Positions 8,663 to 17,013 are shown, counted from the stretch's first letter. The stretch is DNA of 38,065 nucleotides from Bacteroidales bacterium (GCA_024694125.1 JAILKE010000012.1:1-38065), one strand, 5' to 3'. The notes: generated by a model not told the origin, from the sequence alone. Made by a program: numbers and translations.

Positions 8663-10702
8663 ATGAAGAAATTACTGATTAGTGCTTGTGCCGTCGCAGT
8701 GACGATGGTCAGCAGGGCAGACGATGCCACTACGCTCGCACTGCTCATCGCACAGAATGATGGAGTGACCCAGGCTGTTGCACTCGACCGGGTACAGAGG
8801 ATGACTTACAGTGCTGCGGGCGACAGCCTCTTGCTCAATGATACTTTGGGCGTGGCATTGGACAGTATAGGAAAGGTATCGTTCGGCTCGTTGCCCGATG
8901 TGCTCAGTGTAGAGTACGATGGTACGGCGGCTCGAGTGGTCAATCCCTATTTCCTGGATGGAGTCCGTGCTACGGTGAGCGGGGCTGATGTGACGATAGA
9001 CAACAGCAATACATCGACCGAGATAGAGACATGGTTGAGCGGTACAACGACTGATGGGTCATTCGTCTATAACGGAACATACAAGACAACCATTGCACTG
9101 AACGGACTGACACTGACCAATACACGCGGCGCTGCCATCGACATCGAATGTGGTAAGCGCGTCGCACTCGAGGTGCGCAAGGGCACCGAGAACACCCTCG
9201 TGGATGGTTCCGGCGGCGAGCAGAAAGCTGCTCTCTACTGCAAGGGTCACCTCGAGATTGACAAGGCGGGCACCCTCACGGTGACAGGCAATACGGGTCA
9301 CGCCATCCAGGCCAAGGAGTACATCATGCTCAAGAAGTCCGAAGGCACCATCCGCGTGCTGGGCGCTGTCAAGGATGGCATCCACTGCAAGCAGTTCCTG
9401 GCTGCCAAGGGGTTCACGCTCGACATCAGTGGTACGCTCGATGACGGCATCGACGTCGAGGCTGACGGCGAGGAGAATGACGAAGGATATGCTGACGGTT
9501 CGCTCCATCTGTTGGGCACCGTCCTGAACATAACGACTACGGCCGATGCGGCCAAGGCACTTGCAGCTGACCAGGACATAGTGGTCAATGGCAGTGCAGT
9601 GACGGTCACGCAGTCCGGTTCGTATGTGATCGATACCGAGGAGGCCGATACCAGTTCGGTAGCAGCCCTGCGCTGCGGCGGCAGTTTCACGCTGACGGAT
9701 GGTTCGGTCACGGTCCAGAGCAGCGCCACGTGTGGCAAGGCGATCTCGGCGGAAGCTGACGTCAACCTCCTGGCAGGTACTGTCCAGCTCACCATGACGG
9801 GGCAGGGCGGCAAGGGTATCAAGGCCGACAACAATGTGGTGATTGGTGTGGCCGATAGTCTGACAGGTCCAACGCTGCAGGTTTCTACCTCGGGCAGCAC
9901 CTACTCTTGGGATGGTTCCTCCTCATCGTCGAGCAGTTCCAGCTGGGGCTGGGGAGGCGGTGGTCCTGGCGGAGGCTGGGGCGGCGGAATGATGGACGAC
10001 AGCAACGGCACATCGTCCAAGGCTGTCAAGGCCATGGGTACCATCACCGTCTATGGCGGTACATCGACCATCACCACCTCGACCGATGGTGCTGAGGGTT
10101 GGGAAGGCAAACAGGGTGTGACCATCTACGGTGGCAACCACTACCTGAAGTGCTACGATGACTGCATCAATGCCAAGGGCATCGTCAACATAGCTGGCGG
10201 CACCACGGTGTGCTGGTCCAATGGTAACGATGCCGTCGATTCGAACTACGGTGCCAAGGGTGCCATCACCATCTCGGGCGGCAATCTCTTTGCCTACAGT
10301 ACCAAGGGCAGTCCAGAGGAGGGCATCGACTGCGACAACAACTCCTACATCGTCGTGACAGGCGGCATCGCAGTCAGCGCCGGAGGTGCTCAGACCAGCA
10401 GCACCAGCATCGGATCATCGACCCAAGGCTACTACATGGGTAGTTCGCCATCAAGTTATAACTCGACATATTATTATACGCTTTGCAACACCAGTGGTAC
10501 ACCGGTCTGTACCTATCGGTTCCAGGCCACCTGCAGCAACTCCCTTTCGCTGCTCACGGCACCGGATTTGGGCAAGGGTAGCATCAAGGTGCTCTACGGC
10601 ACCGCCAAGCCTACCGCTTGCACGGACAGTACAGCCGACATGTTCTTCATCGCCCCGACGGTGACAACCACTGGCACAGCAACGACGATAACCTCAAAGT
10701 AA
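8663..10702 (+). CDS. Cthe_2159/DUF4353-like carbohydrate-binding beta-helix protein, secreted
   Basis: 679 aa with a signal peptide (about 1-19, …SRA|DD). An N-terminal module (20-78) resembles the one in the preceding gene. From about residue 80 the protein consists of short beta-helix rungs (VTISGGN, GAAIDIECGKRV, DDGIDVEADGE, AITISGGNLFA), the pattern of the Cthe_2159 family. Founding members of that family bind cellulose or polygalacturonate and fold as a pectate-lyase-like helix. Near residues 417-450 a Ser run followed by a Gly/Trp-rich stretch interrupts the helix and is probably a flexible loop. The stop overlaps the sensor kinase start by one base (TAATG). I infer that it binds surface or extracellular polysaccharide and is co-expressed with the sensor. 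Enzymatic activity cannot be claimed. Confidence 0.83.
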   Translation: MKKLLISACAVAVTMVSRADDATTLALLIAQNDGVTQAVALDRVQRMTYSAAGDSLLLNDTLGVALDSIGKVSFGSLPDVLSVEYDGTAARVVNPYFLDGVRATVSGADVTIDNSNTSTEIETWLSGTTTDGSFVYNGTYKTTIALNGLTLTNTRGAAIDIECGKRVALEVRKGTENTLVDGSGGEQKAALYCKGHLEIDKAGTLTVTGNTGHAIQAKEYIMLKKSEGTIRVLGAVKDGIHCKQFLAAKGFTLDISGTLDDGIDVEADGEENDEGYADGSLHLLGTVLNITTTADAAKALAADQDIVVNGSAVTVTQSGSYVIDTEEADTSSVAALRCGGSFTLTDGSVTVQSSATCGKAISAEADVNLLAGTVQLTMTGQGGKGIKADNNVVIGVADSLTGPTLQVSTSGSTYSWDGSSSSSSSSSWGWGGGGPGGGWGGGMMDDSNGTSSKAVKAMGTITVYGGTSTITTSTDGAEGWEGKQGVTIYGGNHYLKCYDDCINAKGIVNIAGGTTVCWSNGNDAVDSNYGAKGAITISGGNLFAYSTKGSPEEGIDCDNNSYIVVTGGIAVSAGGAQTSSTSIGSSTQGYYMGSSPSSYNSTYYYTLCNTSGTPVCTYRFQATCSNSLSLLTAPDLGKGSIKVLYGTAKPTACTDSTADMFFIAPTVTTTGTATTITSK

Positions 10703-11850
10703 TGCAGAATAGGAAAATCGAATATGCTGTTGTCCTGGGAGGGTGGGCATTAGTCTTCGCTCTGCCTGCGCTATATCTCTACTATGAGTCGATGGGGGAT
10801 GGCTCAGAGTTCGATATGCACGAGTTCTGGATGACGTGGAGTCAACTCCTGCCACTGTTCGTTATTTTCCTTCTGCATCACTTTTTTTTACTTCCTCAGT
10901 ATTCCCAAAGGCGTTTTGTTGTGTATGCTTTTTTGGTAGTTGTACTTTTGGGATGCTTTACATGTTACCAGATCTGTGTGCTGCGCCCTCATCACCGCGG
11001 TGACAGGTTCCCTCGAATGGAGGTAGATATACCTCCACCGGAGGTCAGGGATGGGCAGGGTCCGGATGTGCCCTTCCGTCCAGAAGACTTCCATGTTGAT
11101 AGAGAACTACGTAGAGTGGGACCTCGGCACGATTTCTTCAGAACTCGAACGGTCGTGAACGGAATCATCGCGTTACTGATGATGGGCGTTGATCTGGGAA
11201 TTTTCGTACAGGTGGTCAGCCGTCGTGAACGACGCAAGCTGCTGGCCCTGCAGAAGGAGAAACTTGAGATGGAGCTCGGTTACCTGAAGTATCAGGTCAA
11301 TCCGCACTTCTTCATGAATACGCTCAACAATATCCACGCGCTCATTGACATCGATACCGAACGTGCCAAGCGCACCATCATCGACCTCTCGCACATGTTG
11401 CGCTATGCACTCTACGACAGTGCTGTGGAGCGTGTTCCACTCAGCAAGGAGATCGAGTTCCTGCGCCTCTATATCTCGCTGATGCGCATACGGTTCACCG
11501 ATTCGGTCCAGCTCAACTTCGAGGTGCACGACAATGTGCACGAACTGATGGTTCCGCCCGTGTTGCTCATCTGTTTCGTCGAGAATGCCTTCAAGCATGG
11601 CGTGAGCAACCGCGAGAAGTCCTTCATCGATATCCGCCTCGGCGAGAGTGCCGATGGACATTTCCTGCAGTTCGACTGCACCAACAGCCGTCTGCAGCAT
11701 GCCCGGCAGGACGACCATCAGGGCATCGGTATAGCCAATGCCCGCAAGCGTTTGGACCTCCTTTACGGCGATACCTATTCTCTGGTCATCGACGATTCTG
11801 ACCCACTAATCTATCGCGTATGTCTGAAAATCCCGAAAACAATGTCGTGA
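10702..11850 (+). CDS. LytS/YehU-type sensor histidine kinase (HisKA_7TM-less, 4 TM)
   Basis: 382-aa inner-membrane kinase. Predicted helices lie at about 10-28, 46-64, 72-92 and 151-170. A periplasmic loop (93-150) rich in Pro, Asp and Arg is the likely sensing region. The cytoplasmic part has the His_kinase family motif YLKYQVNPHFFMNTLNNIHAL with phospho-acceptor His202, the N-box ENAFKHG (Asn295) and the G-box GIGIANARKR (341-350). ATG 10702 is chosen over an upstream in-frame ATG at 10618 because it makes the TAATG overlap and starts just before the first helix. It pairs with the LytTR regulator encoded next (TGATG overlap), whose Asp53 it should phosphorylate. Confidence 0.92.
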   Translation: MQNRKIEYAVVLGGWALVFALPALYLYYESMGDGSEFDMHEFWMTWSQLLPLFVIFLLHHFFLLPQYSQRRFVVYAFLVVVLLGCFTCYQICVLRPHHRGDRFPRMEVDIPPPEVRDGQGPDVPFRPEDFHVDRELRRVGPRHDFFRTRTVVNGIIALLMMGVDLGIFVQVVSRRERRKLLALQKEKLEMELGYLKYQVNPHFFMNTLNNIHALIDIDTERAKRTIIDLSHMLRYALYDSAVERVPLSKEIEFLRLYISLMRIRFTDSVQLNFEVHDNVHELMVPPVLLICFVENAFKHGVSNREKSFIDIRLGESADGHFLQFDCTNSRLQHARQDDHQGIGIANARKRLDLLYGDTYSLVIDDSDPLIYRVCLKIPKTMS

Positions 11851-12569
11851 TGCGATGCCTGGCTGTAGATGACGAGCCGTTGGCCCTGATGCAGCTCAAG
11901 GTGATGATAGAACGCACCCCCGGTCTCCAACTGGCGGGTGCGTGTGCTGATGCTATTGAGGCGGGTGAGGTGCTGCGCCGCGAACGGGTCGATGTCCTCT
12001 TTGTCGATATCAACATGCCCGAGGTCAATGGCCTGGACTTTGTGGCTTCGCTGCCCGAGCCGCCGCTGGTGGTCTTCACCACCGCCTACAGCGAGTATGC
12101 TGTCGATAGTTACAAGGTCAATGCGGTCGATTACCTGCTCAAGCCCTTCGGGCTGCTGGAGTTCCAGCATTCGGTCGAGAAGGTCCGCCGTCAGTACCAG
12201 TTGCTGCAGCACGAACGTGAGGCATCGGGCTCGGACCAGAACACGCTCTTCCTCCGCGTGGAGCATCGTGTGGTGCGCGTCCCTGTCGGACAGATACGCT
12301 ATGTGCAGTCTCTGCGCGAGTACCTCAAGTTCTTCTTGGCCGATGGTACGTCGGTCATGACCCTGATGCCCATCAGTCACTTTGCCGAGCAGTTGCCCCA
12401 CGAGGGTTTCGTCCGCATCCAGCGTTCGTACATCGTCAATGTCCGTTATGTCTCGGAGTTCGGCAAGGGTGAGGTCCGCATGGACGACGGCACTGTCCTC
12501 AGCGTGGGTGACTCGTTCCGCGACAATATCCGCCAGTACCTCGACCCGCGCCTCAACCCCAAGGGCTGA
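11850..12569 (+). CDS. LytTR-family response regulator
   Basis: 239 aa from this start. Receiver domain 1-115: acidic pair DD at 7-8, phospho-acceptor Asp53 in FVDINMP, switch Thr77/78, Lys98 in LKPF. LytTR DNA-binding domain about 135-235, with the family pattern …RVPVGQIRYVQSLREYLKFF… and FVRIQRSYIVNV. It is the output of the kinase encoded immediately upstream. I prefer ATG 11850 (sharing one base with the kinase stop, and starting MRCLAVDDEP as receivers usually do). An in-frame ATG at 11820 would add ten residues and overlap the kinase by 31 bp. Last gene of the operon; a strong terminator follows 80 bp later. Confidence 0.93.
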   Translation: MRCLAVDDEPLALMQLKVMIERTPGLQLAGACADAIEAGEVLRRERVDVLFVDINMPEVNGLDFVASLPEPPLVVFTTAYSEYAVDSYKVNAVDYLLKPFGLLEFQHSVEKVRRQYQLLQHEREASGSDQNTLFLRVEHRVVRVPVGQIRYVQSLREYLKFFLADGTSVMTLMPISHFAEQLPHEGFVRIQRSYIVNVRYVSEFGKGEVRMDDGTVLSVGDSFRDNIRQYLDPRLNPKG

Positions 12570-12650
12570 CGCCACGTGCCTCTGCACCTTCGTGCTGACA
12601 TTCCGCACTTCACTCTATTGCTTTCTCTCAATTCCTAAATATTTTCCGTA

Positions 12651-12687
12651 CCCGACTGGATGTTCTGTCTCCAGTCGGGTTTATTTC
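12651..12687 (+). terminator. intrinsic terminator of the sensor operon
   Basis: CCCGACTGGA (12651-12660) and TCCAGTCGGG (12670-12679) form a perfect 10-bp stem with a 9-nt loop, followed by TTTATTTC. Confidence 0.85.
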
Positions 12688-12730
12688 TGCTGTCCTGTAC
12701 AATATGTCCTTCTTTATTGTATCGTTCATA

Positions 12731-12774
12731 GTGCGATTGGTGTGCGATTGGAATGCGATTGGTGTGCGATTGGT
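12731..12774. repeat. 11-bp tandem array GTGCGATTGGT x4
   Basis: Four contiguous 11-bp units: GTGCGATTGGT, GTGCGATTGGA, ATGCGATTGGT, GTGCGATTGGT. About 30 bp later CCAATCGCCAT (12805-12815) is a partial reverse complement, so a hairpin is possible. It sits in the non-coding stretch between the operon terminator and repeat cluster R1. Confidence 0.75.
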
Positions 12775-12868
12775 CATCCCTATCGAATCGTACACGAACC
12801 GCATCCCAATCGCCATCGAACCGACGACCCATTGTTTCGTGATAATACCCCCATTTTATGGAACACAT

Positions 12869-13312
12869 ATTGAACGGATCAAACAAGATTAGAACAATTT
12901 TTTCGTTTTCGTTTTGGTCGTTTTTCTTTTATCACCGAATTGAACGAATTAAAACATATTTTTTCGTTTCGTTCGTTTGATTCGTGTTCAAATAAATTAA
13001 ACAAATTAGGAACGGAGTTTTTCGTTTTCGTTATCGTTTTCGTACGAAGTTCATCACCGAATTAAACGAATTAAAACATATTTTTTTCGTCTCTTTCGCA
13101 TTATTTCGTGTTCAAAAAAATTAAACAAATTAGGAACGGAGTTTTTTGTTTTCGTTATCGTTTTGGTACGAAGTTTATCACCGAATTAAACAAATTAAAC
13201 TAAGAATTTTCGTTTTTTTCGTTTATTTCGTGTTCAAAAAAAATTAAACAAATTAGGAACGGAGTTTTTGTTTTCGTCTTCGTTTTGGTACGAAGTTTTT
13301 TCGTTTTCGTTG
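12869..13312 (+). repeat. intergenic repeat family R, cluster 1 (three tandem copies, plus orientation)
   Basis: Three units begin with CACCGAATTAAACGAATTAA-like text at 12933, 13055 and 13179 (period 122-124 bp). Each unit runs through a TTTCGTTTCGTTCG tract, GTGTTCAAAAAAATTAAACA, AAATTAGGAACGGAGTTTTT and a CGTTTTCGTTATCG tract, and ends GGTACGAAGTTT. The cluster is preceded at 12871-12894 by GAACGGATCAAACAAGATTA…, which recurs reverse-complemented at 34375-34398. It lies directly upstream of the promoter of the secreted-protein gene at 13411. Confidence 0.85.
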
Positions 13313-13347
13313 TAAATTGGGCAAAATTTCATAAAAATGAGAGAATA

Positions 13348-13380
13348 TTGCGCACAATTACAAAAATATTATTATCTTTG
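13348..13380 (+). promoter_or_regulatory. promoter of the secreted protein gene
   Basis: The -7 element TATCTTTG is at 13373-13380, with TTG at 13348-13350 about 22 bp upstream as a weak -33. It begins about 35 bp after the last R unit, so the repeat cluster sits immediately upstream of the core promoter. Confidence 0.75.
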
Positions 13381-13410
13381 CTCCCGAAACACATTAAAAT
13401 CAAAATGCTT

Positions 13411-14085
13411 ATGAAAAAAGTTATACTCTTTGTTGCAGCTGCCATAACCAGCATTGCCGCTATGGCACAGGAGACATTTACACGCGAAATGCCTTGCAAG
13501 AACGATTATGGTCAGGTCATTGCCAACAAGATGGGCACCATCTGTCTGCCATACGCAGCCAAGGCACACGACTGCACAGTATATCGTCTGTTGTCGGCTT
13601 CAGCCGATGAGTGGATCTTCCAGGAGGTTACTTCGATGGAAGCCAATACTCCATACGTCTTTGTCGTAGATAACAACACCACGCTCCAGGCATCCTTCGA
13701 GCAGGTCGGTGAGACCGTCGCTGCCGAAGCTCCTATCGCTGATGCTGCCGGTGTGGAGGGCGCCTTCGTCGGATCGTACAACCGCAAGATGATTCGCGGC
13801 GAGAAGATGTACTTCCTCTCGTACGACAAGATCAACTTCAACAATGGTAAGGCCATCGTGGCTACTCCTAACCGCGCCTACTTCAAGGCCGACGTGATGC
13901 CCGAGGGCGAGACTCTCTCTGAAAACGTGAAGCTGACTTTCCTCGCTTCCGAGGGTGGTGACACTACTGGCGTTGACGAACTCAACTCTGCTTCTGACTC
14001 TGAATCTGCCGAGATCGCTCGCCAGAACATCGGCCTCAAGCAGGGCTCTTACAAGATTGGTGGCAAACATGTCATCGTCAAGTAA
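13411..14085 (+). CDS. secreted protein resembling the stand-alone C-terminal domain of the giant surface proteins (224 aa)
   Basis: Signal peptide MKKVILFVAAAITSIAAMAQ with cleavage after AMA or AMAQ. The body follows the order seen at the C-termini of the two giant proteins at 18979 and 25334. GTICLPYAAKA corresponds to GYATYSASV, MEANTPYVFVV to IPAGTGALLV, a middle Ala/Val-rich stretch follows, and FNNGKAIVATPNRAYFKAD corresponds to FVANKAYFNLP. It ends GLKQGSYKIGGKHVIVK, the same kind of tail as theirs (GLQVRNGHVIFKK). It therefore looks like a compact secreted version of that domain, probably surface-sorted. Another ATG six bases upstream (13405) is equally possible. The much longer open frame back to 13285 is rejected because it would begin upstream of the promoter. 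The function is unknown. Confidence 0.8.
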   Translation: MKKVILFVAAAITSIAAMAQETFTREMPCKNDYGQVIANKMGTICLPYAAKAHDCTVYRLLSASADEWIFQEVTSMEANTPYVFVVDNNTTLQASFEQVGETVAAEAPIADAAGVEGAFVGSYNRKMIRGEKMYFLSYDKINFNNGKAIVATPNRAYFKADVMPEGETLSENVKLTFLASEGGDTTGVDELNSASDSESAEIARQNIGLKQGSYKIGGKHVIVK

Positions 14086-14112
14086 CCGTTCCCTACTCTC
14101 ATCCCATACTAT

Positions 14113-14146
14113 AATGCCCGGCTCCCAGTCGGGCATTACTATTTCC
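14113..14146 (+). terminator. terminator-like hairpin after the secreted protein gene
   Basis: AATGCCCG (14113-14120) pairs with CGGGCATT (14130-14137) across a 9-nt loop. It lies 28 bp after the stop and is followed by a pyrimidine-rich but not pure T stretch (ACTATTTCCC). Confidence 0.65.
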
Positions 14147-14150
14147 CTAT

Positions 14151-14505
14151 ACTAGAATTTCTTTTACTAGAATTATAGGAATTATTTTACTAGAATTAGA
14201 GAATTATAGGAATTATTATATCACCGAATTAAACGAATTAAAACATATTTTTTTTCGTTTCGTTCGTTTGTTTCGTGTTCTAAAAAATTAAACAAATTAG
14301 GAACGAAATTTTTCGTTTTCGTTATCGTTTTGGTACTAAGTTTATCACCGAATTAAACGAATTAAAACATAACATTTTCGTCTCTTTCGTTTATTTCGTG
14401 TTCAAAAAAAATTAAACAAATTAGGAACGAAGTTTTTTGTTTTCGTTATTGTTTTCGTACTAAGTTTTCGTTTTCGTTATCGTCTTCGTACGAAGTTTAT
14501 TGCTT
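14151..14505 (+). repeat. repeat family R, cluster 2 (two copies) with AATTC nonamer array
   Basis: 14151-14220 is a loose 9-bp array around TAGAATT / TATAGGAATT. It is followed by two R units starting CACCGAATTAAACG at 14222 and 14346 (124 bp apart), in the same orientation as cluster 1. Clusters 1 and 2 thus bracket the 13411-14085 gene as direct repeats. Confidence 0.82.
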
Positions 14506-14554
14506 TAAGATGATAAAAATCATGTGATTTTTTCTCTAATTCCGTTTTTATTAT

Positions 14555-14562
14555 TATATTTG
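14555..14562 (+). promoter_or_regulatory. -7 element, candidate promoter of the rhamnosidase gene
   Basis: TATATTTG followed by C fits TAnnTTTG. No good TTTG is found 19-21 bp upstream. The transcript would have a leader of about 130 nt containing the pyrimidine 11-mer array. Confidence 0.5.
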
Positions 14563-14603
14563 CATCTTGATAGGAAGAGGTACAGACAGTATCTCATTAG
14601 GAG

Positions 14604-14660
14604 ATTGTATCGTCCCTGTCACTTCCTTGTCACTTCCCTGTCACTTCTCTGTCACTTCCT
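14604..14660 (+). repeat. 11-bp pyrimidine array (CTGTCACTTCC) x4 in a 5' leader
   Basis: GATTGTATCGTCCCT at 14603-14617 is followed by four units of the type CTGTCACTTCC / TTGTCACTTCC / CTGTCACTTCT. Almost the same lead-in (GATTGTATTGTCCCTTTTAC, 5231-5250) precedes the adaptor gene, followed there by CCCTTTTTACTCC units. In both cases the array is followed by a TTTAATACTC-type sequence and the ATG. Confidence 0.65.
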
Positions 14661-14697
14661 TAAAATTCTTTTAATACTCCTTTAATACCATTCAACT

Positions 14698-16986
14698 ATG
14701 TCCCCATATCGTTTTCTATTGACCATTCTTTGTGCAGCTGGAGCCAGTGGAGCATTGGCGCAGAGCATAGCACCAGGTACACTCTATACCGACCTGTTGA
14801 GCGAGACCCAGACAGTATGGCAGGGCGGCTATGCCACTTCGGCTACCTTGTTCGATGCGCGGGAAGCCATCGGCCGAGCCATGGCATTGCGCCAACCAGG
14901 CACGCCCTATCAGTTGGCTACCATCCATTCCGAACACCCGATGTTAGGATGGCAATGGAGCGGCACCGGACGGCAGAGCGCCTATCAGGTACTCGTGGCG
15001 ACACGTGCAGAGATGCTCAATGATACACTGGCGGATGTGTGGAACAGCGGACGATGCGTCAGCACTGCAGCTTCCGGCATCCGTATGGCAGGCAAGCCGC
15101 TACAATCCAGTACCATCTACTACTGGACCGTCCGTCTGTGGGACGAGCGGGGACAGGTATCGGACTACGCACAGCCGACTGCCTTCATGACAGCAGGACA
15201 CCTCGATGGCGAGATTGCCCGCTACCCGTTGGTCAAGACCGATGCACTACCCGTGTCACAGCAGGGTGGTATGTACGACTTCGGGCGCGCCGCCTTCGGA
15301 CAACTGCACCTCACTGTCGAGTCCGACCAGGCAGATACCCTCACCATCCACCTGGGCGAGGCACAAGCCGACGGTCACGTCAACCGCAAACCGGGTGGTT
15401 CGTTGCGCTACAAGGCATTGACCCTGCCCGTGCATCGTGGCGTGGCTACCTACAGGCTCTCGTTGCCGCCTGACCGCCGCAACGCGATGATCAAGCGTCA
15501 GGGACAGGATGTGCGTCCTGTGTTGATGCCCGACTATGTGGGCGAGGTCTATCCCTACCGTTACTGCGAGATCGAGACGCGCCACGGAGCACAGGTGCGT
15601 CAGCTGGTGCGTCCCGCCGTCCACTACCGTTGGGACGAGGATGGCGCGTCGTTCCGCTCGTCGGACGAGGTGCTCAACCAGGTGTGGGACCTGTGCCGAT
15701 ACACCATCCAGGCTACCTCCTTCTGTGGCGTGTACGTCGATGGCGACCGCGAACGTATCCCGTACGAGGCGGATGCCCTGATCAACCAACTGTCGCACTA
15801 CTGCACGGACCAGGACTACTCGATGGCGCGATATACGGTCGATTACCTCTGTAAGAACGCCACCTGGCCCACGGAGTGGATCCTGCAGGCACTCATCATG
15901 GCATACAACGACTATCTCTACACGGGCGACACGCTGCTCATAGCCCGCGACTACGACATCCTCCGTATGCGTACGCTCGATGCCCTGCGGCAGCCCAACG
16001 GACTGATGAGCACCCGCGTGGGCCAACAGCCACGCCAGCTGCTCCGTGCCTGCGGCTACTATGGCCGACAGATCAACGACATCGTCGATTGGCCACAGAG
16101 CGGCGCCTTCGGCATGGGCAAGGAGGAGGCTGGCGAGGCGGACGGTTACCAGCTCAAGACCTACAACACGGTGGTCAACTCCTTCCACTACGAGGCGCTC
16201 CGCCTGATGGGCGAGATTGCCGCCGCCCTGGGTCGTACTGCCGATGCCCGTCTCTATGCCTCCAAGGCTGACTCGGTGCGTCTGGCAATCAATACGCTGC
16301 TCTTCGACCCTGTCCGTAGCTGCTATCTGGATGGACTCGATACGGACCACCACTCGCTGCACGCCAACATGATGCCGCTGGCTTTCGGCATCGTGCCTCA
16401 GGAGCGACGCGATTCGGTCATCGCCTTCGTGCGCAGTCGTGGCATGGCATGCAGCGTCTATGGCGCTCAGTTCTTGCTCGATGCCCTCTACGAGGCTGGT
16501 GAGGCGGACTATGCCCTGCAACTGCTCACTGACCGCGGTCCCCGCAGCTGGTACAACATGCTTCAGGTGGGCTCGACCATGACGCTCGAGGCCTGGGATG
16601 CCCGCTACAAACCGAACCTGGACTGGAACCATGCCTGGGGTACGGCTCCTGCCAATATCATCCCGCGCCGCCTGATGGGTGTACGTCCGCTCTCTCCGGG
16701 CTGGTCTTCGATGCTGATTCAACCGCAACTGGGCTCACTGGAATGGGCGGAGGCCAAGGTCCCCACCATCAAGGGCCCTGTCCATGTCTCTGTCCACCAA
16801 TCTGCTGACAGTTACCTCCTGGAGGTCTCTGTCCCTGCCGGCACTTCCGCCGTGGTGTCCGTCCCTTGTCCCTCCCGCCGCCACCATGCTGTCCTGGACG
16901 GCAAGAAGTGCCGCCTGAAGGTCCAATCAGGCTTCGCCACCACCTCTCTCACCAGCGGCCACCATGTCCTTCAATTGACGTACTGA
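14698..16986 (+). CDS. GH78-like alpha-L-rhamnosidase, secreted
   Basis: 762 aa with a signal peptide (1-21, SGALA|Q). Order of parts: an N-terminal beta domain with the Fn3-like 'STIYYWTVRLWDERG' typical of rhamnosidases (about 90-165), a beta-sandwich with a carbohydrate-binding character (about 190-310), the (alpha/alpha)6 barrel (about 325-670) and a C-terminal beta domain. In the barrel, DGDRERIPYEAD (348-359) matches the GH78 acid loop: Glu352 aligns with the proposed general acid and Asp359 with the conserved Asp. EAWDARYKPNLDWNHAWGTA (631-650) supplies the second catalytic Glu (631). The loop is one residue shorter than the usual D-C-P-x-R-x-R form, so substrate specificity may differ. 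It would release alpha-linked rhamnose from plant or bacterial glycans in the periplasm or at the surface. No SusC/D pair is nearby. Confidence 0.88.
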   Translation: MSPYRFLLTILCAAGASGALAQSIAPGTLYTDLLSETQTVWQGGYATSATLFDAREAIGRAMALRQPGTPYQLATIHSEHPMLGWQWSGTGRQSAYQVLVATRAEMLNDTLADVWNSGRCVSTAASGIRMAGKPLQSSTIYYWTVRLWDERGQVSDYAQPTAFMTAGHLDGEIARYPLVKTDALPVSQQGGMYDFGRAAFGQLHLTVESDQADTLTIHLGEAQADGHVNRKPGGSLRYKALTLPVHRGVATYRLSLPPDRRNAMIKRQGQDVRPVLMPDYVGEVYPYRYCEIETRHGAQVRQLVRPAVHYRWDEDGASFRSSDEVLNQVWDLCRYTIQATSFCGVYVDGDRERIPYEADALINQLSHYCTDQDYSMARYTVDYLCKNATWPTEWILQALIMAYNDYLYTGDTLLIARDYDILRMRTLDALRQPNGLMSTRVGQQPRQLLRACGYYGRQINDIVDWPQSGAFGMGKEEAGEADGYQLKTYNTVVNSFHYEALRLMGEIAAALGRTADARLYASKADSVRLAINTLLFDPVRSCYLDGLDTDHHSLHANMMPLAFGIVPQERRDSVIAFVRSRGMACSVYGAQFLLDALYEAGEADYALQLLTDRGPRSWYNMLQVGSTMTLEAWDARYKPNLDWNHAWGTAPANIIPRRLMGVRPLSPGWSSMLIQPQLGSLEWAEAKVPTIKGPVHVSVHQSADSYLLEVSVPAGTSAVVSVPCPSRRHHAVLDGKKCRLKVQSGFATTSLTSGHHVLQLTY

Positions 16987-17013
16987 TGTCCTTCTGCTGG
17001 GTGAGATAAATTT

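Noticed and set aside
12635..12892. Several 60-85-codon frames around the 11-bp array
   Set aside because: They come from the terminator and the 11-bp repeats (period not a multiple of 3) and have no start context.
12869..14505. CRISPR array
   Set aside because: The repeats are about 122 bp, degenerate and adjacent, with no 28-37-bp repeats alternating with unique spacers and no cas genes in the window.
15256..16728. 490-codon open frame on the minus strand
   Set aside because: It lies wholly opposite the rhamnosidase gene, and its translation has no family motif. GC-rich codons on the plus strand produce long antisense frames here.
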